In this document: in pieces, positions 19,461-29,008 of the stretch
Position numbering within the stretch: the stretch's first letter is position 1
Layout: each line of letters opens with the position of its first letter
Assembly (NCBI GenBank): GCA_009778035.1
Contig: WRKP01000004.1
Location: forward strand, 19,457 to 83,456
Source of the DNA: Planctomycetaceae bacterium
GTDB taxonomy: Bacteria; Planctomycetota; Planctomycetia; Pirellulales; Thermoguttaceae
Length of the DNA: 64,000 bases
Direction: 5' to 3'
Made by a program: the position numbers and the translations under genes
The notes under the pieces: model-generated
What the model was told of the DNA's origin: nothing
Databases searched by the model: none
Seen by the model: only the letters and a program-made list of their open reading frames with translations

Positions 19461-21548
19461 TTACACCTTCTTCACGACGATTTTATACCCAACGACCTGC
19501 ACGACCTCGATGGGGTGCTCCCTTTCGATCAAATCGCCGCCCGACACCACATCGTACAACTCGTTGCCAATGCGAGCCTTGCCAGCCGGAACGAGAAGCG
19601 TTGCCGTTACGCCCCGTTGCCCCAACAAGGCATCATAATTCGCCAACCGCTCCGTCTCTTGAATCGCAACAATATCCTTCGGTTTGTTGGCCGTTTCCAG
19701 CATCCGCGAAAAAATAATGCCCAAACAAAATACGCCGACGCCGGATACCGCCAAAATTAACAGCGAATTCCGAAATTGCAGAACCTGATACGAATTCTGC
19801 GGAATAATGAATGTCTGACTCGCCATCACCAAGGATGACAGGATCAGCGCAATGCCGCCCAGTCCAAAAATCCCAAAACCCGGTAAGACAAAAATCTCAA
19901 ACAACACGCACGCAACGCCAGCGACAAACAACATCAGTTCCAACCAGCCCGCCGTCCCACCGAGAAATTGCAGCCAAAAAAACAAGGAAACGCCAACAAT
20001 CGCGACAAATAATCCGATGCCGATGCCCGGTGTGCTTGATTCAATCATCAACGCAAAAAAGACAATCATTAGAATAATTGCTGACATCCCCGGCGATTGG
20101 AGAAAATGAATCACATGGTCCGCCCAAGTCAAATCCGCCAGCAAAGGTTCCTGTTCCAAGCCGTACAACATTTTGAATTCGGCAAAATCGTTTGCCGTCC
20201 GGTCAACGAGAAATTGCTCCCCTCTTCCGCCGATGATTTGCAACAGTTCCCCGCGGGGTTTGACGATTTCCAGCCTTCGCCATTGTGCATGGTCGGGGAA
20301 TTCCGCAAGTTCCTCGTCGGACAGGAAATCCGTTGCGGGCCGCCGTGCTCCATCGGCTTCCTTGACGACGCGGAAAATCTCAATGTCTGGATCGACAAAC
20401 GCCATCGGCAACGACCAAGACCGCATCGCCCGTTGTGCAATGGATTCCCGAATCATTCGGTGAGCGTCGGCAATTTGATTGGCGGTAAAAACTCGGGCTC
20501 CGTCGCCGCCCAAAATCGCGCCGGGCCCCAGCACGATTTCGTCGCAGGCAATCGCAACGATCGCGGCATCCGCTCTCGCATGGTAGGGAATGTACGCGAC
20601 CGTCCGAACCTTCGTCGAGTCGATTTCCGAAACAAGGAACGAGGCCAACATTAAACTCGCATCCAGGTTCCCGCCGGGAGAATCTATGTAAAGGCACAAA
20701 AAATTGACGTTATTCGTCGGGGAATCGATATGATTCCGAATGCTCCGCATCACGGCACCGACCCGGTCTTGGCTGATGACGCCTGTCAAATTGACTCGGA
20801 CGGCATGGCCTAATTCATTGAGGATTGGAATGACCCGCAGACTATCCGGGGCGAGTCCGAAGGCCCGAACGGCGGCAATCCGGTCTTCGGCAATGCGGTC
20901 GATCAGGCCGATTTGACGGGCACGTTCCGATGTCAAGATTCCGTGTTGTCCAGCGGGAATGATGATTTCAGGTTCGGCAGCGAACGTCTCCGTTTGCCGG
21001 AGAGTTTCGACATCGGCGGGCGCGATGAGCCGCAGCCCAAGTTCCGTTTCGGCTTGGAGCAGTGCGGCTTGGGAATCGAGCAATTTATCGGCCAGAGCGG
21101 TCGGAATGTTCCGTCGTCCGGCAATTTCGCGGTAGGCTTGGCGGTGTGTATCGGTAATTCGTGTTTCGTCGATACCGGCAGCCCCGATTTCAGCGTGCGT
21201 TGCCATAATCCGTTCGTTGCAGGCGAGAGCGACGAGGACGGCATGTCCCTGGATGGTTTGGGGCACAAAGGCGACAAAACGGATATGGGAAAAGCGTTCG
21301 CTGGTTAAGAGGGAAGCGAGTTCGTAAGCAGCACCGAAATTGCTTCCGCGACCGAAAATTTCCTCATTGGAGCGGACGTTGAGTTGCACGAAGACGGTTT
21401 CGGTATTGTTGTCGAGTCGTTCGAGCGTTCTGACGGCGGCGTGAGCGGATTTAGCCGTTAGGGGCAGGTCAATGTCTAGCAGGACGTCTTGAGCGATGGC
21501 CGGACTGCAAAGGATAATGCTGACGATAAACGCAAGGATTGTACGCAT
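19461..21548 (-). CDS. NfeD family membrane-bound ClpP-class serine protease
   Basis: Signal peptide, CLYIDSPGGNLDASLMLASFL, C-terminal TM block and GQRGVTATLLVPAGKARIGNELYDVVSGGDLIEREHPIEVVQVVGYKIVVKKV. Confidence 0.88.
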   Translation of the reverse strand: MRTILAFIVSIILCSPAIAQDVLLDIDLPLTAKSAHAAVRTLERLDNNTETVFVQLNVRSNEEIFGRGSNFGAAYELASLLTSERFSHIRFVAFVPQTIQGHAVLVALACNERIMATHAEIGAAGIDETRITDTHRQAYREIAGRRNIPTALADKLLDSQAALLQAETELGLRLIAPADVETLRQTETFAAEPEIIIPAGQHGILTSERARQIGLIDRIAEDRIAAVRAFGLAPDSLRVIPILNELGHAVRVNLTGVISQDRVGAVMRSIRNHIDSPTNNVNFLCLYIDSPGGNLDASLMLASFLVSEIDSTKVRTVAYIPYHARADAAIVAIACDEIVLGPGAILGGDGARVFTANQIADAHRMIRESIAQRAMRSWSLPMAFVDPDIEIFRVVKEADGARRPATDFLSDEELAEFPDHAQWRRLEIVKPRGELLQIIGGRGEQFLVDRTANDFAEFKMLYGLEQEPLLADLTWADHVIHFLQSPGMSAIILMIVFFALMIESSTPGIGIGLFVAIVGVSLFFWLQFLGGTAGWLELMLFVAGVACVLFEIFVLPGFGIFGLGGIALILSSLVMASQTFIIPQNSYQVLQFRNSLLILAVSGVGVFCLGIIFSRMLETANKPKDIVAIQETERLANYDALLGQRGVTATLLVPAGKARIGNELYDVVSGGDLIEREHPIEVVQVVGYKIVVKKV

Positions 21549-21637
21549 AGATGAGTAAGGGCGAGAATCCGATGCCGGTTATTGTACCAAAATTCCGATA
21601 TAATAAACGCTGGTAAATCCAATGCCAACCGGAAAAA

Positions 21638-22963
21638 ATGCTTGCACCATCTTTCGACGAAGCGGTTCGATTACTCAACGACCGAATCAACCTCGAATCG
21701 TTGCAACACTTTTCTCCAAACGACATGGAAGGCCGACTCGAACCGCTCCGGCACCTGCTCGACTCGTTCGCACTCGCCGACGGCAAAGGGCCCGAAACTC
21801 AATACAAAACCATTCACATTGCCGGCACCAAAGGAAAAGGCTCGACCTGCGCGATGCTGGAAGCCATCCTGCTCGCTCAAGGCCATCGCGTTGGTCGCTA
21901 TACCTCGCCGCATCTCTATTGCTTCACCGAACGCTTGACGGTCAATGCCGTCCCCTGTCCTCAAGAAGAATTCGCCGAATTGTTCTTCTCCGTTTGCGAA
22001 CGCATCGAACCCAAAACATTACAATCGCTGACGTATTTTGAATTGCTCACCCTGCTGGCATTCATCTACTTTGCCAGGAAAAAGGTTGACGTTGCCGTAC
22101 TGGAAACAGGGCTCGGCGGTCGACTCGATGCGACCAATCTTTGCCAACCCGATGTTTCCGTCATCACGAGCATAAGTTATGACCACACGGCCCAACTGGG
22201 CCCGACGCTTGCCGACATTGCGACGGAAAAAAGCGGTATTATCAAGCCCGGCATCCCCGTCGTTACGACGGCATTGCATCCAGAAGCATTAAACGTGATT
22301 CGCCGCAAGGCACAAACCGTCGATTCGCCGTTTTTCGTGCTCGATGAACATTTTTTTGTTAGGCAAACCACACCGCAATACGGTTTTCAGTACATGTTTG
22401 CCGATGTCAAACTCGACAACCTTTCGCTCGCGATGCCGGGCACGCATCAAATCCAAAATGCGGCAGCAGCGATTTCGGCACTTTTGTTGCTAGGCGAAAC
22501 GTTTGATGCGGATACGATTCGTTCGGGCCTTCGAGGTGCTTCTTTGCCGCTTCGTTTGGAAGTCATTCGGCTTGGCAGTGCGTCGCCGACATTCGTTTTT
22601 GACGGGGCGCACAATCAAGCATCCGTGCAAACATTGGTTCAAACGCTTGCCGAAATGTTTCCGAACCGCCGGATGTTATTGCTTTTTGGAGCCTCGTTGG
22701 GCAAGGACATTTTGGGCATGTTTTCCGAAATTGCCGGTCGGTTTGAACATATATTTTTAACGCAGTCGTCGACGTCGCATCGCCGATTTCCACCGCAGGA
22801 ACTTCGCTCAATGCTCGCCTTGCCGGATGCGAAGGTTACGGTATTGGAAGATTGCAATGCTGCTTGGGAGCGTTGTTTGTCGATGGCCGCCCCGGATGAT
22901 GTAATTTGCATTACCGGCTCGTTGTATCTCGCCGCCGAACTGCGAAAACGCGTTCGGGATTAG
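21638..22963 (+). CDS. folC: bifunctional folylpolyglutamate/dihydrofolate synthase
   Basis: IHIAGTKGKGSTCAMLEAIL, TSPHLYCFTERLTV, ETGLGGRLDATN, SYDHTAQLG, FDGAHNQASV. Confidence 0.93.
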   Translation: MLAPSFDEAVRLLNDRINLESLQHFSPNDMEGRLEPLRHLLDSFALADGKGPETQYKTIHIAGTKGKGSTCAMLEAILLAQGHRVGRYTSPHLYCFTERLTVNAVPCPQEEFAELFFSVCERIEPKTLQSLTYFELLTLLAFIYFARKKVDVAVLETGLGGRLDATNLCQPDVSVITSISYDHTAQLGPTLADIATEKSGIIKPGIPVVTTALHPEALNVIRRKAQTVDSPFFVLDEHFFVRQTTPQYGFQYMFADVKLDNLSLAMPGTHQIQNAAAAISALLLLGETFDADTIRSGLRGASLPLRLEVIRLGSASPTFVFDGAHNQASVQTLVQTLAEMFPNRRMLLLFGASLGKDILGMFSEIAGRFEHIFLTQSSTSHRRFPPQELRSMLALPDAKVTVLEDCNAAWERCLSMAAPDDVICITGSLYLAAELRKRVRD

Positions 22964-23035
22964 AGCATTTTCCCAAATTGGACTGGCTCGTTCTCGTCAT
23001 TGCGGCAGTGTCAACTTTCGATTATACTGCTCGCT

Positions 23036-24394
23036 ATGTCATCCCCCATCATCACAGCCGCGGGCCTGCGCGGTGTCATCGGCAGAGCACTCAATCCCAA
23101 CGTTGCCATACAATACGCAGCGGCCTTTGCTGCGACCGCTCCCAAAGGGCTTTTCGTCATCACCCGCGACAGCCGTCCCAGCGGCGAACTCTTTGCTCAC
23201 GCAATCCACGCCGCTCTCAATGCCCTCGGCCTGCCAACGCTCGATGCCGGTATCACCGCAACGCCTACAACTGGTATTCTCATTCGACAACACAACGCCG
23301 CCGGCGGTATCCAAATCTCCGCATCGCATAATCCCAGCGAATTCAACGGTTTGAAACTCCTTTCACACGAAGGCCGAGCAATTTCCAAAGAACATGCCGA
23401 CCGCGTACTCGAACGCTATCAAAAAAACGAAATTCCTTGGGTTTCCCATCAAAACATCGGCAAATGTTCCGTGTGTCCCGATACAGCAACCGCCCATCTC
23501 GATGCCGTCTTGCAAACGGTCAATGCCAAAGCGATTGCCCAACGTAAATTCAAGGTTTTGCTCGATGCCAATCACGGTGCCGGCGCAGTGCTCGGGGCGA
23601 AATTGCTGGAACAACTTGGTTGCTGCGTAACCATCTTGGGTGAGGAGCCGACCGGACTGTTTGCACACACGCCGGAGCCAACGGCGGAAAGTTTGGCAGG
23701 TGTTTGCGAAATCGTCAAACAGGGCAATTTCGACATTGCGTTTTGCCAAGACCCTGATGCCGACCGGCTTGCTCTGATTGATGCCGATGGCCGATATATC
23801 GGCGAAGAATATACGGTCGCACTTTGTTTGGAGCATATTCTTCAAACGGCACGCAAACGGGAATATGGCCGAAAACTCGGGCCGATGGTGATCAACTGTG
23901 CGACGAGTCGGCTGTGCGAGGACATTGGCCAAAAGTACGGCATTCCGGTTTTCCGCAGTGCGGTCGGCGAGGCGAATGTTGTCGAAATGATGCTCGAAAA
24001 AGACGCAATTTTCGGCGGTGAGGGCAACGGCGGAACGATTGATCCTGCCGTGGGATACATTCGGGACAGTTTTTCCGGCATGTCGCAAATTCTTGATGCG
24101 ATGACGGCAACGGGCAAGACGATTGCAAACCTTGCCGATGCGTTGCCGAAATATGCGATGGCCAAACGCAAGATGGAATTGGAGCAATCGCGAGTACCGG
24201 CAATTTTGGAGAGGGCGGCCTTGGCATTCAAGGATTTGCCGTGTGATTTTATGGACGGCTTGCGGATTGACTATGGAGATGCTTGGGTATTGTTTCGTGG
24301 CAGCAATACGGAGCCGATTATTCGGATATTTGCGGAGGCACCGACGGCTGAACGGGCGGAGAGCCTCTGCGATGAAATGGAACGTTTGCTGTAG
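23036..24394 (+). CDS. Phosphohexomutase (phosphoglucosamine/phosphomannomutase family)
   Basis: SASHNPSEFNGLKL, FCQDPDADRLALIDADG, GEGNGGTIDPAVGYIRDSF, FRGSNTEPIIRI. Confidence 0.9.
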   Translation: MSSPIITAAGLRGVIGRALNPNVAIQYAAAFAATAPKGLFVITRDSRPSGELFAHAIHAALNALGLPTLDAGITATPTTGILIRQHNAAGGIQISASHNPSEFNGLKLLSHEGRAISKEHADRVLERYQKNEIPWVSHQNIGKCSVCPDTATAHLDAVLQTVNAKAIAQRKFKVLLDANHGAGAVLGAKLLEQLGCCVTILGEEPTGLFAHTPEPTAESLAGVCEIVKQGNFDIAFCQDPDADRLALIDADGRYIGEEYTVALCLEHILQTARKREYGRKLGPMVINCATSRLCEDIGQKYGIPVFRSAVGEANVVEMMLEKDAIFGGEGNGGTIDPAVGYIRDSFSGMSQILDAMTATGKTIANLADALPKYAMAKRKMELEQSRVPAILERAALAFKDLPCDFMDGLRIDYGDAWVLFRGSNTEPIIRIFAEAPTAERAESLCDEMERLL

Positions 24395-24475
24395 GGGCCG
24401 GAGTCTTGCAAATCCATAAACAGCACACCATCATTTGTTATTATTTTAACATTCCTAATACGGAGGCACATCCCG

Positions 24476-25024
24476 ATGATCAGCACAACGATTGAAATTT
24501 CCAACCTTTCGGCAACCGACCGTTTGGGACGTTTGCTTGCCGAATCATTGCCAAACGGCAGCGTTGTCGCTCTCATCGGAACGCTCGGTGCTGGCAAAAC
24601 GACATTGGTGCAAGCCATCGCAAAGTATGTATGTGCCGAAGATATTGTTGCCAGTCCTACTTTCGTATTGCTTCACGAATATACAACCGGCAGTCGGCCT
24701 ATCTATCATTTTGACGCGTATCGGCTTGAAAGCGAAGCGGAGTTCAGGTGTTTAAGTCCCGACGATTATTTTGAGGATACGGGATTAACTTTTATTGAAT
24801 GGGCGGATAAGTTTCCTGCAATTTTGCCGGCTCATCATTTGGAAATTCGCATTGAATTGTTCGGTTCGTCGCAGCGTCAAGTTCATATAACGGGATTCGG
24901 CTCGGAATATGAAGCAGTCATACGATTGATTTCCGGAGCGGAGAAAATCCAATGGAATACGATTGAAAATACCGACATGGCGACCCCAACACGCTTTACG
25001 AATCGACGCAAATTCTTCCATTAA
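24476..25024 (+). CDS. tsaE: tRNA threonylcarbamoyladenosine biosynthesis ATPase TsaE; 3' end runs into IS200 remnant sequence
   Basis: IGTLGAGKTTLVQAIAKYV, SPTFVLLHEYTTGSRPIYHFDAYRL, LTFIEWADKFPAILP. Confidence 0.85.
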   Translation: MISTTIEISNLSATDRLGRLLAESLPNGSVVALIGTLGAGKTTLVQAIAKYVCAEDIVASPTFVLLHEYTTGSRPIYHFDAYRLESEAEFRCLSPDDYFEDTGLTFIEWADKFPAILPAHHLEIRIELFGSSQRQVHITGFGSEYEAVIRLISGAEKIQWNTIENTDMATPTRFTNRRKFFH

Positions 25025-25288
25025 TTTGCGGGAAGAACGCCTCTTCACTCGTTGCATCAGATGACTCAGAGAAACATAAGGCGGACAGGATAAGTATAAA
25101 TGGACGTGATCCTTGCTCACATAACCCTTGAGAATATCAAGCTCCAATTCCGTACAAATCTGACGAACTATGTCACGAACCCGAACGACAATCATACCGG
25201 TCAAAAGAGGTTTGCGGTACTTCATAATCCACACAAAACGGAGTTTGATGTCAAACTTCGTATGATAGGTGCGAGGAGTGGTGGGCAA
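24975..25288 (-). mobile_element. Truncated IS200-type (Y1/HUH) transposase TnpA remnant
   Basis: YHTKFDIKLRFVWIMKYRKPLL...ICTELELDILKGYVSKDHVHLYLSCPPYVSLSHLMQRVKRRSSRKLMEEF..IRKACWGRH; homology ends there and the ORF continues as antisense of tsaE, so the catalytic-Tyr region is absent. Confidence 0.85.
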
Positions 25289-25335
25289 GTAGTTAACATT
25301 AACAATGCTCGTCCACGGGGTTTGACAACGCTGGT

Positions 25336-26349
25336 TTACTGAAAAAAGGCGTTGAATTCTTCGTCCATAATGCCTCGGTAAAAACGTATTATAAGCATTC
25401 TGTCGTGTGGTACGACAGAATGCAACCCCATTCTTGCATCCCTGTCGTGTTCGATTGCTCTCGCTTGATAATCCACCACTTCACGGGTAACTAATTTCGC
25501 TTCAAGGCTTCGATGTCTATCCAAGTTCCACGTGAGGTCGCAAAGAGTTGCCGTTAAAAGTAGAGAAGGGTTATACAATGACTGACCAAGTATTCCTGCC
25601 TTAAAGGAAAATGTATCGTGATCATTATAATCGAAACTATTAAAAAACTCATACTCTTCTTTTGCAAATTGTATGACTTCCTCGATAGCAGGACGAACCT
25701 CTCGAATTTCAAACGACGATGCAAGCAGAAGATAGGAAAATACCGCATATCTTCGTCCCGTGCGGGTCGGTGGTTCATCAAAACGGGACATCGGACGATA
25801 AGCATCCTCAACATCTGATGAAAGTGGTATAAGAATTACTCCTGTATGCTCTCCACGCGCAACCTTATCCCGGTCTTCCTGCAACATTGTACGCAACGCC
25901 ACTAAATTTTCCCTTATATTTTGCGTGAGCAATTCAGCGGCTTGTCTTTTATTCATATTTTGTATATCTTCGTATGCTTTCCGAAACCGTCGGTTGCTCA
26001 GAATGACTTTGACATCCCGATGATAGTATAGCCTTTCCCGCCCTTCTTCGTTGCTCATACTATAACCACTAACCAAACTCAAAGCGAATCCCGCCACATA
26101 TTCCGAAGCACCAGTCAATTTCCGCAATGTTTCTTCTATCGATTCATCTCGCAATTCTGCAATAAATCGCTGGGTACGTTCGTCGAATGCTGTGATAGTC
26201 GGTCCCTCTACACCTGTGTACCGCGTTGCATCACGGAGCATTATTCTGGCTTGTTCCTGTTGCTGTGCTCGCCAGTTGGTAAGAACAACAAATACAATGA
26301 TATTGACGACAATAATAGTAACAAGGATAAAAATATGTTTGCGTTTCAT
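25336..26349 (-). CDS. Hypothetical protein with N-terminal TM anchor
   Basis: MKRKHIFILVTIIVVNIIVFVVLTNW start; lower GC than neighbours. Confidence 0.65.
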   Translation of the reverse strand: MKRKHIFILVTIIVVNIIVFVVLTNWRAQQQEQARIMLRDATRYTGVEGPTITAFDERTQRFIAELRDESIEETLRKLTGASEYVAGFALSLVSGYSMSNEEGRERLYYHRDVKVILSNRRFRKAYEDIQNMNKRQAAELLTQNIRENLVALRTMLQEDRDKVARGEHTGVILIPLSSDVEDAYRPMSRFDEPPTRTGRRYAVFSYLLLASSFEIREVRPAIEEVIQFAKEEYEFFNSFDYNDHDTFSFKAGILGQSLYNPSLLLTATLCDLTWNLDRHRSLEAKLVTREVVDYQARAIEHDRDARMGLHSVVPHDRMLIIRFYRGIMDEEFNAFFQ

Positions 26350-26448
26350 AGGGCGAATGAGGTAAACTGAGCGGCAGTATCAACAGGTTTGCGTCTGTCG
26401 CTTGTTGCGTGAAAGATTAGTGTAAATCCGTGAATACAGGAGTGCAAA

Positions 26449-27215
26449 TTATTGTGGTCGGTAAAACTTATTAACAGTTTCTCCGTCGATACTATGAAAT
26501 TCAGCCAAATTATTAGGATGCAATATCATATTAAGATCACCAAACAAATCAAACTCGACTTCAGCGTCCGGTGTAACCGTTTTAGTGAAAGACCTGCTAT
26601 AAACGCCAGAGTCTCTGTATTTTTCGCTGGTTGTAAACGTAATTCTATACCGATTGTCACTTACCCACTCTCTAGTTATCCCATCAATTTTTACGGAATG
26701 ACCATTATTACCATAAGCAACACCTCCGTTCAACAACTGTGCAAACGTGAAATACTCTTTCCAATCATCATTCATCAATGTCACAAAGTTATTAAACCAG
26801 ATTTTTCTTCCGGTCGAATAACAGTGACAATTATGTGATGGAGTGGCGTTGCCAATTAAGTCATACCCACTATAAACCTGCGTACTCCAAAATGCGTTGA
26901 CCAAACAACACTATTATAGGTTCGTCCGTTAAATGTAATTGAAGCCGGATAAGTCAGACTTCCAGGCACAATGTGGGAAAGGAATCGTGGGTTATTAACT
27001 GTATGCTTATTGGTTGTGTGATTAGGGGTATTAGACGAGTAACTAGCAGAGCGAGTAAAATGAAAGTTCTGATTGCCTATCCTTATTCGAGTATTCTCTC
27101 ATTTCCCAGAGCCTGATTTTGCTTATAAGTAGCACCATCGCTAATAAATACGGCAATGGCAAAAAAGGCGACGAATACGATTCTGAACGATTTCAGTTTG
27201 GCATTTGATGTTCTT
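26449..27215 (-). pseudogene. Decayed gene for a secreted protein (several frameshifts)
   Basis: Signal-like KLKSFRIVFVAFFAIAVFISDGATYKQNQALGNERILE* in one frame, then RIGNQNFHFTRSASYSSNTPNH...TFNGRTYNSVVWST in a second, then the 26449-26904 ORF (WSTQVYSGYDLIG...) in a third. Confidence 0.6.
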
Positions 27216-27602
27216 TGACATTTTTGGTTCTACTATGATGGAGGGGAACTAGGCGACGTGGAAATTCCATCGCACGTCCGCCATTGTACTCGATTGGCGG
27301 TGAAACAACAAGAGGGCAAAATGAGGGGATCCACAAAATTTTGTCAAGCAGAGGAAAAAATGTTATATCGGACTCAAAGCAATAACTCCCATAATTTTGG
27401 ATTTTTGGAGATAAGTTGGAGGAGATTCGGCATTTCCTTTTATGTTGCCGCGTGAGGGGCTTGGTTTTAGCGAGTCGGCGATTCGTAACGGGACGTTGTC
27501 TTCGCCGTTGAAAACAACTCCTCCGCAGCAATCGGCAACGAATTGGCGGTGAGGCACGCTTGCCTATTGTTTTTTGGCGGACAATACCGGACAATGTACC
27601 CT

Positions 27603-28970
27603 ATGCCGTACCGTCTCTTCCTGCTCTGCCTGTTCCTCGCCGCCACTGCACACGCTCAGGAACTGCCCGACAAACAACGCAGCCTCGCCGGACGATATGC
27701 ACAACTCGAACATATTCTCCTCCGACTCGCCGAAACTTCCACTCACTCCAATCCCCGACAAGCCACTCTGCTCCGCCAAGTGCTCGCCGAAAGCAAAGAC
27801 AAACTCCTCGTCCATCGCTTTGAAACCCTTGTCCTCTCCCTGGAACGCCGACAGTTAGGCGATGCCCTAAACAGCCAAGCCGAAATCGAACAAGACCTGC
27901 TCCTGCTCCTCCGCTTGCTCGAAAATGTTAACCGCGATGAAAGCCGGGAACGCGAAAAAGAAGCCGTCCAAGAATTCCTCAAAGACCTTGAAGAAATCTT
28001 GCACGGCGAACGCAGTCTTATGCACCAAACGCGACAGCAAGACGAACAAAATCTGCCCCGTCTGGAAAACATCCAACGCGACATCCGAATCGAAACCCAA
28101 GCACTCCAGGAACGCATTGCCGAATACGAAGGAACCCAAGAACCTTCGTCTGCCCAACAAGCGATGCAGCAAGCCCTCGACCGTATGCAGCAAGCGGAGC
28201 AACAACTCCAGCAGGCCCAGCGAGATGCGGCTCTCGAAGACCAGGAAGAAGCCGTCGCCCGGCTCCAACGAGTCAAAGAGGAACTGGAAAAAATCCTCCG
28301 CCAACTCCGCGAAGAGGAATTGATGCAAACGCTCGAAAAATTGGAAGCCCGATTCAAACGGATGCTCCAACAGGAACAGGCAATTCGTGCTCAAACCGAC
28401 CGACTCATCGACGAAGCCCCCGACGAACGGCAAGCGAAAATCCGAGCGGATCGTTTGGCCATTGAGCAGCAGTCGGTCATCGACGACGCGGAATCGGCTT
28501 TGCTCATTTTGCGGGAAGACGGCACGGCCCAAGCGATGGTCGAATCGTTGTTGCAGGCCCGATTCGATATGCTTGATGTCAAGAGCCGACTGGAGCAAAC
28601 CAAACTTGATGCAGTAACGTTGCATATTGTCGATGCGGTCATTGAATCGTTGCAGGAAATGCTTGATGCGGTTCAGAATGCGATAGCGGAATCGCGGGAG
28701 CGGCAGGAAAATCAAGATAATGAGGGCAATCCGCAGGGGCAATCGGGCGAGGAGCCGTTGATTCAACTCATTGCGGAACTGCGGATGATTCGTTCGATGC
28801 AGCGTCGCGTGAATGAGCGTACTGCTCGGTATGATTTGGAGATTCAGCGGGCAATCGAGGATTCTGATATTGATTTAAGTCCGTTCCGACGGGCTGTCGA
28901 GGAACTTGCTCGGCAGCAGAATCGCATTTCGCGGATTTTGCATGAATTACGCATCGGAAGGATTGAATGA
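27603..28970 (+). CDS. Secreted/periplasmic long coiled-coil protein
   Basis: Signal peptide MPYRLFLLCLFLAATAHAQ followed by Glu/Gln/Arg-rich heptad-like sequence. Confidence 0.75.
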   Translation: MPYRLFLLCLFLAATAHAQELPDKQRSLAGRYAQLEHILLRLAETSTHSNPRQATLLRQVLAESKDKLLVHRFETLVLSLERRQLGDALNSQAEIEQDLLLLLRLLENVNRDESREREKEAVQEFLKDLEEILHGERSLMHQTRQQDEQNLPRLENIQRDIRIETQALQERIAEYEGTQEPSSAQQAMQQALDRMQQAEQQLQQAQRDAALEDQEEAVARLQRVKEELEKILRQLREEELMQTLEKLEARFKRMLQQEQAIRAQTDRLIDEAPDERQAKIRADRLAIEQQSVIDDAESALLILREDGTAQAMVESLLQARFDMLDVKSRLEQTKLDAVTLHIVDAVIESLQEMLDAVQNAIAESRERQENQDNEGNPQGQSGEEPLIQLIAELRMIRSMQRRVNERTARYDLEIQRAIEDSDIDLSPFRRAVEELARQQNRISRILHELRIGRIE

Positions 28971-28975
28971 TGCAA

Positions 28976-29003
28976 GAGCCGCGGGGCGTGAGCCCCCCGG
29001 CTC
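28976..29003. repeat. Single palindromic arm of family B
   Basis: gagccgcggggcgtgagccccccggctc between two convergent ORF ends. Confidence 0.7.
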
Positions 29004-29008
29004 GTGCC

